A stretch of 64,000 nucleotides of DNA from Schlegelella_A sp965246805 (GTDB taxonomy: Bacteria > Pseudomonadota > Gammaproteobacteria > Burkholderiales > Burkholderiaceae_C), in NCBI GenBank assembly GCA_965246805.1, contig CBDFFO010000003.1, positions 62,001-126,000 on the forward strand, read 5' to 3'. Each line of letters starts with the position of its first letter. Positions within the stretch are counted from its first letter, which is position 1. The translations under genes were made by a program, and so were the position numbers. A model generated the notes under the pieces. That model made no database searches. It was not told the DNA's origin and saw nothing but the letters and a program-made list of their open reading frames with translations. Below are positions 1-8,965 of this stretch, piece after piece.

Positions 1-136
1 TGTTCGGCATTCGGGCTGTCGCACCGAGCCCACAGGTGAGGCCAGCCCGGCATTGAGCCGATCCTGCGCTTGCCCGTATGCTCAACCTCCGCCCAGCCCA
101 ACCGGGGCCACGGCGGCCGCTACAAGGAGACCCCCG

Positions 137-1150
137 ATGGCTGCCCGTTCAATCGCCTCGCTTTCGTTGTCGTTCGGCCTCGTGTCGATCCCGGTCAAGC
201 TCTATTCGGCGACCGAGAGCGCCGCCTCGGTTCGCTTCAACATGCTCGCCAAGGACGGCTCGCGGCTGAAGCAGCAATACGTTTCAGAGAAAGACCAGAA
301 AGTCGTTGAACGCGCCGACATGGTGAAGGGCTACGAGTTCGAGGCCGACCACTTCGTGCTGTTCGAACCCGACGAGCTGAAGGCGCTGCAGGAAAGCCCG
401 AGCCACACGATCGACATCGTCGCGTTCATCCCATCGCAGGCGGTCGACCCGATCTTCTACGACAAGGCCTACTTCCTGGCGCCCGACAAGCGCGGCGCCA
501 AGCCGTACAACCTGCTGCTCGAAGCGATGCGCGAGAGCGGCCGCTGTGCGCTCGCGAAGTGGGCCTGGAAAGCGAAGCAGTACGTGGTGCAGGTGCGGCC
601 GGGCGACGAAGGCCTGGTGTTGCAGCAACTGCTATACGCCGAGGAGGTGCGCTCGATGAAGGAACTCGCGATCGAGAAGACCACCGTCTCGGCCGCCGAG
701 CTGAAGCTCGCAATGCAGCTCATCGACCAGATCTCGCAGGACACCTACGACCCGACGATGTTCGAGGACGAGGAGAAGAAGCGCATCCTCGCCGCGATCG
801 ACGAGAAGATCGCCGGCAAGCACATCGTCGCGAACGAGCCGGTCGAAGCGGCGGGTGGCGGCGCGCAGGTGATCGACCTGATGGACGCGTTGCGGGCGAG
901 CCTCGGCGCGCGTGGTGCGAAGGCGGAGGTCGCGGTACCGAAGGCGTCGACGGCCAAGGCGTCGGCAAAGGCAACGGCGCAGGCATCGGCGCAAACGGCG
1001 GCCGCTGCGAACGACGCGTCGAGCACGGCGACCGCGCCCAACGGGTCGTTCGCCGCGAGCGCACCGACGGAGCGCAAGGGCGTGCGCCGTGCCGCGAAGG
1101 CCGAGGTCGCCGACGCGGCAGCACCGGTGCGGGCGCGCGCAAGGAAGTGA
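137..1150 (+). CDS. ku: Ku protein (non-homologous end joining)
   Basis: Bacterial Ku homodimer that binds double-strand DNA ends and recruits a ligase for end joining. The protein is 337 aa. The N-terminal residues MAARSIASLSLSFGLVSIPV match the Ku core strand, and the core runs to about residue 265. After that comes a long Ala/Lys/Thr-rich basic tail (about residues 265-337), as in Ku proteins with extended C-termini. The ATG at 137 is chosen because AAGGAGA lies at 124-130; an in-frame TTG at 53 would add 28 unlike residues. The stop overlaps the next start (GTGA), suggesting coupling. No LigD is in the window, so its ligase partner is unseen. Confidence 0.93.
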   Translation: MAARSIASLSLSFGLVSIPVKLYSATESAASVRFNMLAKDGSRLKQQYVSEKDQKVVERADMVKGYEFEADHFVLFEPDELKALQESPSHTIDIVAFIPSQAVDPIFYDKAYFLAPDKRGAKPYNLLLEAMRESGRCALAKWAWKAKQYVVQVRPGDEGLVLQQLLYAEEVRSMKELAIEKTTVSAAELKLAMQLIDQISQDTYDPTMFEDEEKKRILAAIDEKIAGKHIVANEPVEAAGGGAQVIDLMDALRASLGARGAKAEVAVPKASTAKASAKATAQASAQTAAAANDASSTATAPNGSFAASAPTERKGVRRAAKAEVADAAAPVRARARK

Positions 1151-2007
1151 CCTCGCCTTCCGGGTCGACGCCGGCAGCTGCCGCGTCGACCGACCTGTCG
1201 CTCCGCAACGTCCAGGACACGCTCGGCCTCTCGCGTGGCGTGATCGCCGGGCTCATCGCCGCCGGCTTCGTGACGCCTTCGCGCGGGCCGCGCAACGCCT
1301 GGCGCTTCAGCTTCCAGGACGTGGTGCTGCTGCGCACCGCGGTCGAGTTGCAGGCCGCGAACATCGGGCCGCGCAAGATCGTCGCGTCGCTGAAGAAGCT
1401 GCGGGCCGCGTTGCCGGCCGAGCTGCCGCTCACTGGCTTGCGCATCAGCGCGATCGGCAGCGATGTGACGGTGCGCACTGCGGGCGCACGCTGGCAGGCC
1501 GAGTCGGGCCAGCAGCTGCTCGACTTCGAGCTCGCGCCTGCGAAGGGCAGCGTGACGATCCTGCCGCTCCCGGCCCACGATGCGACGGCGGCTCGCAACC
1601 ACAAGGCTGCTGCGCTGTTCGCTCACGGTGAGTCGCTCGAAGCGACCGACAAGGCCGGCGCCGAGGCGGTGTACCGTCATGCGATGGCGACCGCCCCGGA
1701 GCGCGCCGACATCGTGCTCAACCTCGGCGCGCTGCTTTGCGAGACCGGGCGCTGCGGCGAAGCGATCGCCCTCTTCGACCGGGCGATCGGGCGTTTTCCG
1801 GCCGACGCGTCGCTGCATTTCAACCGTGCCGTCGCCCTCGAAGATCGAGGCCGCGATGCCGAAGCGCTCGCCGGTTACGAGGCCTGCCTGCGCATCGACC
1901 CGGCGCTCGCCGATGCCCACTTCAACGCCGCGCGACTGCACGAGAACCTAGGCGACGCGAAGAAGGCGGTGCGCCACCTGAGCGCCTACCGGCGCCTGCT
2001 GCGCTGA
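1147..2007 (+). CDS. MerR-like HTH protein with C-terminal TPR repeats
   Basis: Probable 286-aa regulator coupled to ku. Residues about 15-85 resemble a MerR-type winged helix: LRNVQDTLGLSRGVIAGLI, then a turn and an arginine-rich wing, then FSFQDVVLLRTA. The C-terminal half (about 145-286) holds tetratricopeptide-type repeats with typical A-x-x-x-Y/F-x-x-A spacing, such as LNLGALLCETGRCGEAIALF and HFNRAVALEDRGRDAEALAG. The GTG at 1147 overlaps the ku stop by 4 nt, and AAGGAA lies directly before it, so the exact start is uncertain. DNA binding and a link to Ku are inference from domain type and coupling. The target and the effector sensed are unknown. Confidence 0.75.
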   Translation: MTSPSGSTPAAAASTDLSLRNVQDTLGLSRGVIAGLIAAGFVTPSRGPRNAWRFSFQDVVLLRTAVELQAANIGPRKIVASLKKLRAALPAELPLTGLRISAIGSDVTVRTAGARWQAESGQQLLDFELAPAKGSVTILPLPAHDATAARNHKAAALFAHGESLEATDKAGAEAVYRHAMATAPERADIVLNLGALLCETGRCGEAIALFDRAIGRFPADASLHFNRAVALEDRGRDAEALAGYEACLRIDPALADAHFNAARLHENLGDAKKAVRHLSAYRRLLR

Positions 2008-2080
2008 CGGGAAAGCACCTGACCAACGCATGACGATTGCCGTTGAGGCAAAGTCGCCGACTCGTCCCACGGAGCGCCCC

Positions 2081-2905
2081 ATGCCTTACATCACCACCGC
2101 CGATCACACCAGCCTTTACGTCAAGGACTGGGGCAGCGGCTCGCCGGTCATTTTCATCCACGGCTGGCCGCTCTCGGCCGACAGCTGGGACGAGCACATG
2201 ACTGCCGTCGCTGACAGCGGCATGCGCGCGATCGCCTACGACCGACGCGGCTTCGGCCGCTCGAGCCAACCGTGGACCGGCTACGACTACGACACGATGG
2301 CCGACGACCTCGCCACCGTGATCGAGCAGACCGGCGCGAAGAACGCGACTCTCGTCGGCTTCTCGATGGGCGGCGGCGAAGTGGCTCGGTACATGTCGCG
2401 CCATGGCGGGCGCAACGTGGCGAAGGCGGTGCTGGTGTCGTCGGTCGTGCCTTACATGCTGAAGACGGCCGACAACCCGGAAGGCACCGACGCGTCGGTG
2501 TTCGAAAAGATGACCAAGGGCATGCAGCAGGACCGCGCCAAGTTCTTTGCGGGATTTCTGAAGGACTTCTACGGCGTCGGCATGGTTTCGCACCCGACCA
2601 GCGAAGAACAGGTCCACCTGTCATGGGTGACTGCGATGCAGGCGAGCTACAAAGCGACGCTCGCTTGCGCGGGTGCCTTCGCGACCACCGACTTCCGCCC
2701 CGACCTCGCGGCCTTCAAGGTGCCGACGCTCATCATCCACGGCAGCAGCGACAAGACCGTGCCAATCGACCCGACCGGCCGCGCCGCGGCGAAGGGCATT
2801 GCGAGCGCGACGCTTATCGAATACGACGGCGCGCCGCACGGCCTGCTCGTGACCGAGAAGGATCGCTTCAAGGCCGACCTGCTCGCGTTCCTGAAGCGCG
2901 GCTGA
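2081..2905 (+). CDS. Alpha/beta hydrolase (non-haem chloroperoxidase-like)
   Basis: A 274-aa soluble alpha/beta hydrolase of the cofactor-free haloperoxidase/esterase group. The oxyanion segment is FIHGWP (25-30), the nucleophile elbow is GFSMGGGE with Ser95, the acid is in HGSSDKTVP, and the histidine is in APHGL near the C-terminus. The triad is therefore complete. The ATG at 2081 has GGAG at 2071-2074; an in-frame start at 2030 would add a non-conserved leader. It lies 20 bp upstream of an aldo/keto reductase on the same strand, probably in one transcript. The substrate cannot be told from sequence; proteins of this group usually act as esterases or perhydrolases. Confidence 0.88.
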   Translation: MPYITTADHTSLYVKDWGSGSPVIFIHGWPLSADSWDEHMTAVADSGMRAIAYDRRGFGRSSQPWTGYDYDTMADDLATVIEQTGAKNATLVGFSMGGGEVARYMSRHGGRNVAKAVLVSSVVPYMLKTADNPEGTDASVFEKMTKGMQQDRAKFFAGFLKDFYGVGMVSHPTSEEQVHLSWVTAMQASYKATLACAGAFATTDFRPDLAAFKVPTLIIHGSSDKTVPIDPTGRAAAKGIASATLIEYDGAPHGLLVTEKDRFKADLLAFLKRG

Positions 2906-2925
2906 TCGATGAGGAGGAGCCACGC

Positions 2926-3993
2926 ATGAAGACCAAGCCGCTCGGCCGCACCGGCCTTTTCGTGTCGGAGCTCTGCCTCGGCACCATGACATTTGGTGGC
3001 GGTGACGAAGGCATCTGGGGCAAGATCGGGCAACTCCAGCAAGACGAAGCCGAGCGCATCGTCGGCGCAGCGATCGATGCCGGCGTCAACTTCATCGACA
3101 CCGCCGACGTGTACGCGGCCGGCCGATCGGAGCAGATCACCGGCCAGGCGCTTCGAAACCTGAAGGTGCCGCGCGAGAGCGTGGTGGTCGCGACCAAGGT
3201 GTTCGGCGAGATGGGCAGCGGCGCCAACATGCGTGGCGCGACGCGCAGCCACATCGTCGCGGGCCTGAAGGCGAGCCTGCAGCGCTTGCAGCTCGACCAC
3301 GTCGATCTGTACCAGATCCACGGCTTCGACCCGGCGACGCCGATCGAGGAAACCGTGCGCGCGCTCGACACCATGGTGCAGCACGGGCACACGCGTTACG
3401 TCGGCGTCTCGAACTGGGCGGCCTGGCAGATCATGAAGGCGCTCGGCATCGCGGAGCGCCTCGGCCTTTCGCGTTTCGAGAGCCTGCAGGCGTACTACAC
3501 CGTGGCCACGCGTGACCTCGAGCGCGAGCTGATCCCGATGCTGCATAGCGAAGGCCTGGGCCTCATGGTCTGGAGCCCGCTGGCCGGTGGCCTGCTGAGC
3601 GGCAAGTACAGCCGCGACCAGGCAAGCGCCGCCGGCGATCGCCGCACCGCGTTCGACTTTCCGCCGGTCGACAAGCCACGTGCGTTCGATGCCATCGACG
3701 TGATGCGCGGCATGGCCGACTCGCGTGGCGTGTCGGTCGCGCAGATCGCTCTCGCGTGGCTTCTGCACCAGCCGCGCGTGACCAGCGTGATCGTCGGCGC
3801 GAAGAACACCGGGCAACTCACCGACAACATCGGCGCGACCCACGTTGCGCTAGACGCCGGCGAGCTCGAACGGATCGCTGCGGTGACGGCGCTGCCGCCC
3901 GAATACCCCGGCTGGATGCTCGAGCGACAGGGCGAGACGCGGCGGCGCCAGTTGGCCGAGGCGACCGCGCGTTCCATCACGCCCGGCGGCTGA
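2926..3993 (+). CDS. Aldo/keto reductase
   Basis: A 355-aa NAD(P)H-dependent oxidoreductase with a TIM-barrel fold. The catalytic tetrad is visible: Asp58 and Tyr63 in FIDTADVY, Lys91 in VATKVFG and His132 in YQIHGFDP. The cofactor-binding C-terminal stretch includes VTSVIVGAKNTGQLTDN. Length and the N-terminal KPLGRTGLFVSELCLGT fit the YajO/Tas-like aldo/keto reductases. A strong GAGGAGGAG Shine-Dalgarno at 2911-2919 fixes the ATG at 2926. It follows the hydrolase closely, so the pair probably form an operon. Its physiological carbonyl substrate is not determinable. Confidence 0.92.
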   Translation: MKTKPLGRTGLFVSELCLGTMTFGGGDEGIWGKIGQLQQDEAERIVGAAIDAGVNFIDTADVYAAGRSEQITGQALRNLKVPRESVVVATKVFGEMGSGANMRGATRSHIVAGLKASLQRLQLDHVDLYQIHGFDPATPIEETVRALDTMVQHGHTRYVGVSNWAAWQIMKALGIAERLGLSRFESLQAYYTVATRDLERELIPMLHSEGLGLMVWSPLAGGLLSGKYSRDQASAAGDRRTAFDFPPVDKPRAFDAIDVMRGMADSRGVSVAQIALAWLLHQPRVTSVIVGAKNTGQLTDNIGATHVALDAGELERIAAVTALPPEYPGWMLERQGETRRRQLAEATARSITPGG

Positions 3994-4043
3994 GGAAGCC
4001 CCGCGCAGGCGCCACGCGCTTGCTGGGCAGAATAGACTAGCGG

Positions 4044-4553
4044 ATGACCGACCTTTCTTCCCCGACGGAAGTTGCCCGCCAGACTGCGCTCGACAAGCTC
4101 GCGCTCGACACTTTCGCCGACGTCGCGCTCGACGACATCACGCGCCTTGCCGCCGGCATCTTCGAGACGCCGGTCGCGATGGTGTCCATCATCGACCGCA
4201 ACCGTCAGTGGTTCAAGTCGAAGGTCGGGCTGACCGAGACCGAGACGCCGCGCGAGGTCGCGTTCTGCGCCCACGCGATCAACGAGCCGAACGTGGTGAT
4301 GGTGGTCGAAGACGCGAGCACCGACCCGCGCTTCGCCGACAACCCGCTCGTGACTGGCGACATGCACATCCGCTTCTACGCGGGCGCGCCGCTCGTCACT
4401 GCCGACGGCTATGCGATCGGCACCGTGTGCGTGGTTGACACCAAGCCGCGCCAGGTCGATGCCGAGAAGCTCGAGTCGCTTCGCTTCCTGGCGCAGCAGG
4501 TGATCGCGACGATCGAAGCGAAGCGGCACGGTGCCGCCGCCGCATCCGCTTAG
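4044..4553 (+). CDS. GAF domain sensor protein
   Basis: A 169-aa stand-alone GAF domain protein. It carries the sequence family markers PVAMVSIIDRNRQWFKSKVGL, EVAFCAHAI and IRFYAGAPLVTADGYAIGTV, common in GAF modules of phytochrome-like kinases and cyclases. No kinase, GGDEF or HTH domain is attached, so it may bind a small ligand and act on a partner protein. It starts 50 bp after the aldo/keto reductase and converges on the ABC permease, leaving only 16 bp between stops. The ligand is unknown. Confidence 0.8.
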   Translation: MTDLSSPTEVARQTALDKLALDTFADVALDDITRLAAGIFETPVAMVSIIDRNRQWFKSKVGLTETETPREVAFCAHAINEPNVVMVVEDASTDPRFADNPLVTGDMHIRFYAGAPLVTADGYAIGTVCVVDTKPRQVDAEKLESLRFLAQQVIATIEAKRHGAAAASA

Positions 4554-4569
4554 CTCCGACGCATCGGCT

Positions 4570-5325
4570 TCACTTGCCGCGCAGGTGTGCCGGCGCCTCT
4601 AGGCGACGCGCCAACGCCGAGAGCGCGAGCGTGATGACCAGGTAGATCGCCGAGATCAGCAGGTAAGGTTCCCAATAGCGCGAATAAGCGCCCGCCACGG
4701 TGCGCGCCGCGAAGGCCAGTTCGCCCAGACCGATCGCAGAGACCAGCGACGAGTCCTTCACGAGCGTGACCGCTTCGTTGACGAGCGCCGGCACCATGCG
4801 CCGCAGCGCCTGCGGCAGCACGATGTAGCGCATCGCTTGCGCGTGGTTGAGGCCGATGCTGTAGGCGGCTTGCGTCTGCCCGCCATGAATGCTCTGGATG
4901 CCCGCCCGCAGGATCTCGGACACGTAGGCGCCGGCGTTCAGCGTGAGCGCGAGCGCGCCCGAGAAGAACGCGCCGTGGTTCTGGCGAAACTCGCGCGCCG
5001 CCTCGCCGCTCAGCAGCAGGCCGCCATCGGGCTGGACCAGCGCCGGCATCAGCGCGAAGTGGACCAGCAGGATCTGCACGAAGAGCGGCGTGCCGCGGAA
5101 GAAGCCGACGTACGCCCGTGTCACGAGGCGCAGCAGCGTCCAGCCGGCGGCCAGCGGCGCAGAGCGCGCGCGCGGCGCGTCGGCCGAGCTGCTGACGAGG
5201 CCGAGCAGAACGCCGAGAAACAACCCGCCGCTGATGCTGATGGCGGTGAGCTCGAGCGTCATCGCGAGGCCGGCAACGAAGAGCGGCCCATAGCCGGCGA
5301 GGATTTCCCAGCGCAGATCGAACAC
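4570..5325 (-). CDS. Polar amino acid ABC transporter permease
   Basis: A 251-aa inner-membrane permease of the His/Glu/Gln/Arg/opine family. It has about five hydrophobic segments and the EAA-type loop near the C-terminus (NHAQAMRYIVLPQALRRMVP, with the conserved G/P pattern) that contacts the ATPase. It lies downstream of the matching substrate-binding lipoprotein gene, separated by 107 bp that contain a stem-loop. No ATP-binding subunit is encoded next to them, so one must be supplied from elsewhere. The substrate class (amino acid) is inferred from family resemblance. Confidence 0.88.
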   Translation of the reverse strand: MFDLRWEILAGYGPLFVAGLAMTLELTAISISGGLFLGVLLGLVSSSADAPRARSAPLAAGWTLLRLVTRAYVGFFRGTPLFVQILLVHFALMPALVQPDGGLLLSGEAAREFRQNHGAFFSGALALTLNAGAYVSEILRAGIQSIHGGQTQAAYSIGLNHAQAMRYIVLPQALRRMVPALVNEAVTLVKDSSLVSAIGLGELAFAARTVAGAYSRYWEPYLLISAIYLVITLALSALARRLEAPAHLRGK

Positions 5326-5414
5326 GAACTAGGACCCGTCGGCGCCGGGGGATGCCCCGCGCCCTCGAGCGACCGGCACCCGCCTGCCGGCGCCGCGAGC
5401 CGGCTTGCGGTTCG

Positions 5415-5432
5415 GGGCGCCGCGCGGCACCC
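5415..5432 (-). promoter_or_regulatory. Intercistronic stem-loop after the solute-binding protein gene
   Basis: The arms GGGTGCC and GGCGCCC (minus strand, one G-T pair) enclose a GCGC loop and directly abut the stop codon of the binding-protein gene. No T-run follows. Hairpins at this place in ABC operons often protect the binding-protein mRNA and lower permease expression; that role is inferred here. Confidence 0.45.
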
Positions 5433-6269
5433 TCACCGCTTCGCGCCGAGGTACTTCGCGACGATGCGGTCGTAGCTGCCGTCGGCCCTGATGTCAGCGA
5501 GGCCCTTGTCGAGCTTCGCGAGCAACTCGGCGTTGCCCTTCTTCACCGCGATGCCGTAGTGCTCGGGCACGAACGACGGGTCGGTCACGGTCTTGAACTT
5601 CGCGCCGGCGTTGTTGGCCACGTAGTTGACGATCACGCCGTTGTCGGCCACCACCGCATCGACGCCGCCCGCCTCGAGTTCCTTCAGCGCGAGAGGGGTC
5701 GATTCGAAACGCTTCAGGTTCGCGCTGGTCTTGCCTTGCAGCTTCGAAACCGCTTCGTCGCCGGTGGTGCCGGTCTGCACGCCCACCTTCAGCGCCTTCA
5801 GGTCGTCGAGGTGCGCGACCGTCGAATCGCCGCGCACGGCGATGAGCTGGAAGGCATCGAAGTACGGCGCTGTGAAGTCCATCGTCTGCTTGCGCGCATC
5901 GGTGATGGTGATGGCCGAGACCAGCAGGTCGCGGTCGCCCTGTGCAAGGGCGTTGAAGATGCCTTCCCAGGGCGTGTTGATGAACTTGACCTCGAGGCTG
6001 GCCTTCTTCGCTGCGGCCGCGACGATGTCGACGTCGAGCCCGACGATCTCGCCTTTCTCGTTCTGCGACTCGAAGGGCGCGTAGGCCGCGTCGGTGCCGA
6101 CGGCGTACACGCGGCCGGCCGCTGCGGCGGGCGCCGACGCCGAGGCGCTCGGCGGCGGCGCGGTCTCCGACTTGCCGCACGCCGCGAGCGAGAGCAGCGC
6201 CAGGGCTGCGGTGGCGAGCGCCGCGGTCAGTGACGCGTGAACGATGGGGCGCGGCGCGGCAGGTGGCAT
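5433..6269 (-). CDS. Amino acid ABC transporter substrate-binding lipoprotein
   Basis: A 278-aa periplasmic solute-binding protein (family 3, PF00497 type). It has a hydrophobic signal ending in a lipobox LSLAAC with the modified cysteine at residue 31, then a short Ser/Ala/Pro linker. The mature part begins VYAVGTDAAYAPFESQNEKG, the standard start of the first lobe, and includes GLDVDIVAAAAKKA and VAKYLGAKR at the end. The ATG at 6269 has AGG about 10 nt upstream; longer in-frame extensions lack signal-peptide character. It is the first gene of a two-gene operon with the permease at 4570-5325. Confidence 0.92.
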   Translation of the reverse strand: MPPAAPRPIVHASLTAALATAALALLSLAACGKSETAPPPSASASAPAAAAGRVYAVGTDAAYAPFESQNEKGEIVGLDVDIVAAAAKKASLEVKFINTPWEGIFNALAQGDRDLLVSAITITDARKQTMDFTAPYFDAFQLIAVRGDSTVAHLDDLKALKVGVQTGTTGDEAVSKLQGKTSANLKRFESTPLALKELEAGGVDAVVADNGVIVNYVANNAGAKFKTVTDPSFVPEHYGIAVKKGNAELLAKLDKGLADIRADGSYDRIVAKYLGAKR

Positions 6270-6490
6270 GAAGACCTCGTGGGTGTCATTCGGCGAAGGG
6301 GCGGTCGATCGTACACAAGGGACACCCTGTGTCTTGGCGTGATCGATGCACGTCGGCGCGGTCGTGCCAAAAGGCGATCGCCCACCCACCTTCGCAGCAC
6401 CGTCCGTCGCGCGAGGGCGCAGTCCGTCGCAACTCGGGTGACACGCCGGTCCCGGGTCGGCACCATGCCCTTCCGTTCCCTGGAGTCGGC

Positions 6491-7297
6491 ATGACCCACA
6501 CCCTTTTCCCTGCCGGAGTGCGCCCTGCGATCCCGCGCCACCTGGCTTGCGCCATCGCCATCGGCGCCGCAAGTCTGAACCTGGCAACGCCGGCGCACGC
6601 CGAAAACAACAGCACTTGGGCCTCGCGCTTAGGCTTCGGCGGCGTCAAGGGTTCGGGACAGCTCCAGACCGAGACGCGCGCGATCACCGGCTTTCAGGGC
6701 ATCGCGCTGAAAGGCTCGTTGAAGCTCGTGCTGCGGCAGGGCGCAGTGGAGCGGGTCGAGGTCCGGGCCGACAACAATTTGCTCGCCCTCATCGAGACGC
6801 GGGTCGTCGAGCGCAACGGCGTGCCGACTCTCGAGATCCGCGAACGCGAGCACACGTCTTGGTCGGCGAATATCGACCCGGTGGTGACGATCGACGTCGT
6901 CAACCTGAAGGCGCTGAGTGTGTCGGGTTCCGGCAATGCGTCGGTCGGCGACATCAAGACGTCGGCGCTCGAGATCAGCGTCTCGGGCTCGGGCAACGTC
7001 GACATGAAGCACGTCGAGGCGGTCGAGCTCGCGGTGCGCGTGTCGGGCAGCGGCGACGCCCGCCTCGCCGGCAAGACCGGCAAGCTCTCGCTGAAGATCT
7101 CGGGCAGCGGCGAGATCGATGCGTTCGGGCTCGCGAGCGACGAAGCGGCCGTCAACGTCTCGGGCAGCGGCAATGCGAAGGTCGATGCGCGCCGCTCGCT
7201 CGCGGTCGCGGTGTCGGGCTCGGGCGACGTCGCCTACATGGGCAACCCGACCGTCAGCAGCGCGATCGGCGGCTCGGGCCGCGTGAAGCCGCGCTGA
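6491..7297 (+). CDS. DUF2807 (head GIN domain) exported protein
   Basis: A 268-aa exported protein with a cleavable signal peptide (likely cut after PAHA, residue 37). The mature region is a run of short beta repeats built round the motif V-S-G-S-G-[ND/E], occurring about seven times. This is typical of the DUF2807 head-GIN fold, a parallel beta-helix. GGAG at 6482-6485 supports the ATG at 6491. It is divergent from the amino acid transporter operon and convergent with the glycosyltransferase gene. The function of the family is not established; a cell-surface or periplasmic role is inferred from the signal peptide. Confidence 0.85.
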   Translation: MTHTLFPAGVRPAIPRHLACAIAIGAASLNLATPAHAENNSTWASRLGFGGVKGSGQLQTETRAITGFQGIALKGSLKLVLRQGAVERVEVRADNNLLALIETRVVERNGVPTLEIREREHTSWSANIDPVVTIDVVNLKALSVSGSGNASVGDIKTSALEISVSGSGNVDMKHVEAVELAVRVSGSGDARLAGKTGKLSLKISGSGEIDAFGLASDEAAVNVSGSGNAKVDARRSLAVAVSGSGDVAYMGNPTVSSAIGGSGRVKPR

Positions 7298-7327
7298 GGC
7301 GGCGGCGCGCGCGGCGTCGAACGGCGA

Positions 7328-8812
7328 TCAGTCGCGCGGCCCGCTGCCCTCGGCGGCCGGTGCGGCGACCTTGCCGTCGTCGAGACCGAAACGCGTTTGC
7401 CGGCCCCAATGTCGATCGCCGGTGAGGAAGGTAACCCAACCCAGCGCCGCGCCCGTGTGGCGCAGCAGCTGGAACGTGAACGGCTCGGCGAGCGCGGCGA
7501 CCAGCGCCCAGCCGAAGCTCGCGCGCGTCGCATCGCCGACCCAGCGCCGGTAAAGGTGCACCGACCACAGGTGGAATGCAAGGTCGAGCGCGATCTTCGA
7601 TCCGATCAGCACCGCGACCGGCGCGATCACGTCGAGCCGGCCGGTCAGCGCGTAGACGACGAGCAGCACGAACGCGCTGAGGCCGTAGAGCGGCTGCAGC
7701 GTGTCGATCGCCTTCGCCGGCAGCATCGCGACGCCGAGCCAGCCGTGGCGCCTGTCGCCGACCATCGCGCGATACCAGTACTGCGTCTGCAGGAAGCCGC
7801 CGAACCAGCGCCGGCGCTGGCGCAGGAACGCGCCGACGCTGCCGGGCGCCTCGGTGCGTGCCTGGGCGTCGCCGAGCACGCGCACGCGCCAGTCGAGGCC
7901 ACGCTCGACGGCGTGGCGCCGCAGGCGGTGGACGAGCTCGTAGTCTTCGACCATGCAGGCCGGATCGAACCCGCCGACCGCCACCACCGCCTCGCGTCGC
8001 AAGCCCGCGAACGCGCCCGAGACGAGCAGCAGGCTCTCGACCTGCATCCACGCATAGCGCGACAGGAAGTTGCGGATGTACTCGTAGGTCTGGAACCACT
8101 CGAGAACGCGGCCCGACGGCGTGGGCTTGCAGACAGGCGTGATGACGCCGGTGACGGCGACGAGGTGCGTGTCGGCCGCGAACGCCCGGCGCACGGCGGC
8201 GATGGCGTGTGGATCGAGCAAGGTGTCGGCATCGACCGTCAAGACCACGTCGGTCTCCATGCACACGATCGCTGCGTTGAGCGCGACTGCCTTGCCGCCA
8301 TGCGGCAATTTCAGCCATTGCAAGGTCGGGTGGGTGGGGCTGGCTCCGCTAAATTCGCCAGTCTTGGGTTCGACGAGTCCATAGCGCTCGCCGAGCAGCC
8401 GGGCGGTATGGTCGGTCGAACCGTCGTCGGCGATGACGATCTGCTCGGGCGCGTCGCTTTGCGCCAGCAGCGCCTCGAGTGTGACGGGCAGCACCGCGGC
8501 TTCGTTGCGGGACGCGACGATGACGCCGATGGAACACGGCGCCGCGGGGCCGACGGGCGTGCGCGCGCGCAGCAAGGTCCACGTGTGCCAACCGACGAAG
8601 AGTTGCAGCATCGTGTCGTAGGCGATGTAGGCGCCGCCGACCGCCCACGCCAGCAACCCGCCATGCCCGAACGCGGCCGCGAACAGGCCGATCCAGACCA
8701 GCAGCACCGCGCCGTGGATGGCCACGGTGCGAACCGGCGTGGGCGGGGGCGAGAGGCGCGACGATGCGCGAACGAGCGCGGCAGCGAGGGGATCGGAGAT
8801 GGGCAACGTCAC
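7328..8812 (-). CDS. Membrane family 2 glycosyltransferase (PgaC-like)
   Basis: A processive-type GT2 enzyme of about 494 aa. It has N-terminal membrane segments (about residues 30-75), a cytoplasmic GT-A domain, and C-terminal membrane segments. The catalytic set is complete, numbered from the chosen start: DDGSTD (129-134), DAD (194-196), EDYEL (289-293) and QRRRW (332-336). The last is the Q-x-x-R-W signature of polysaccharide synthases. The nearest architecture is poly-beta-1,6-GlcNAc synthase PgaC/IcaA, but no pgaA, pgaB or pgaD homologue is nearby, so the product is uncertain. The start is uncertain: GTG at 8812 is preferred, with GTG 8881 or ATG 8938 possible. Confidence 0.85.
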   Translation of the reverse strand: MTLPISDPLAAALVRASSRLSPPPTPVRTVAIHGAVLLVWIGLFAAAFGHGGLLAWAVGGAYIAYDTMLQLFVGWHTWTLLRARTPVGPAAPCSIGVIVASRNEAAVLPVTLEALLAQSDAPEQIVIADDGSTDHTARLLGERYGLVEPKTGEFSGASPTHPTLQWLKLPHGGKAVALNAAIVCMETDVVLTVDADTLLDPHAIAAVRRAFAADTHLVAVTGVITPVCKPTPSGRVLEWFQTYEYIRNFLSRYAWMQVESLLLVSGAFAGLRREAVVAVGGFDPACMVEDYELVHRLRRHAVERGLDWRVRVLGDAQARTEAPGSVGAFLRQRRRWFGGFLQTQYWYRAMVGDRRHGWLGVAMLPAKAIDTLQPLYGLSAFVLLVVYALTGRLDVIAPVAVLIGSKIALDLAFHLWSVHLYRRWVGDATRASFGWALVAALAEPFTFQLLRHTGAALGWVTFLTGDRHWGRQTRFGLDDGKVAAPAAEGSGPRD

Positions 8813-8965
8813 GACACTCGGAAGAAGAACGGAACAAAACGAGGGCGAAGGCCCCGCACGGGCCGGGGGCAAATACGTCACCAAGCCTAAGCGGGATGCA
8901 AGCAGCCGGACGCAGCCGAGGGGCATTCGAGCGGGCAAAGTTCTGTCCGGTGTTGAAATCGAGGC

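Noticed and set aside
53..136. N-terminal extension of Ku by 28 residues from TTG 53
   Set aside because: AAGGAGA stands at the right place before ATG 137, and the extension is not like Ku.
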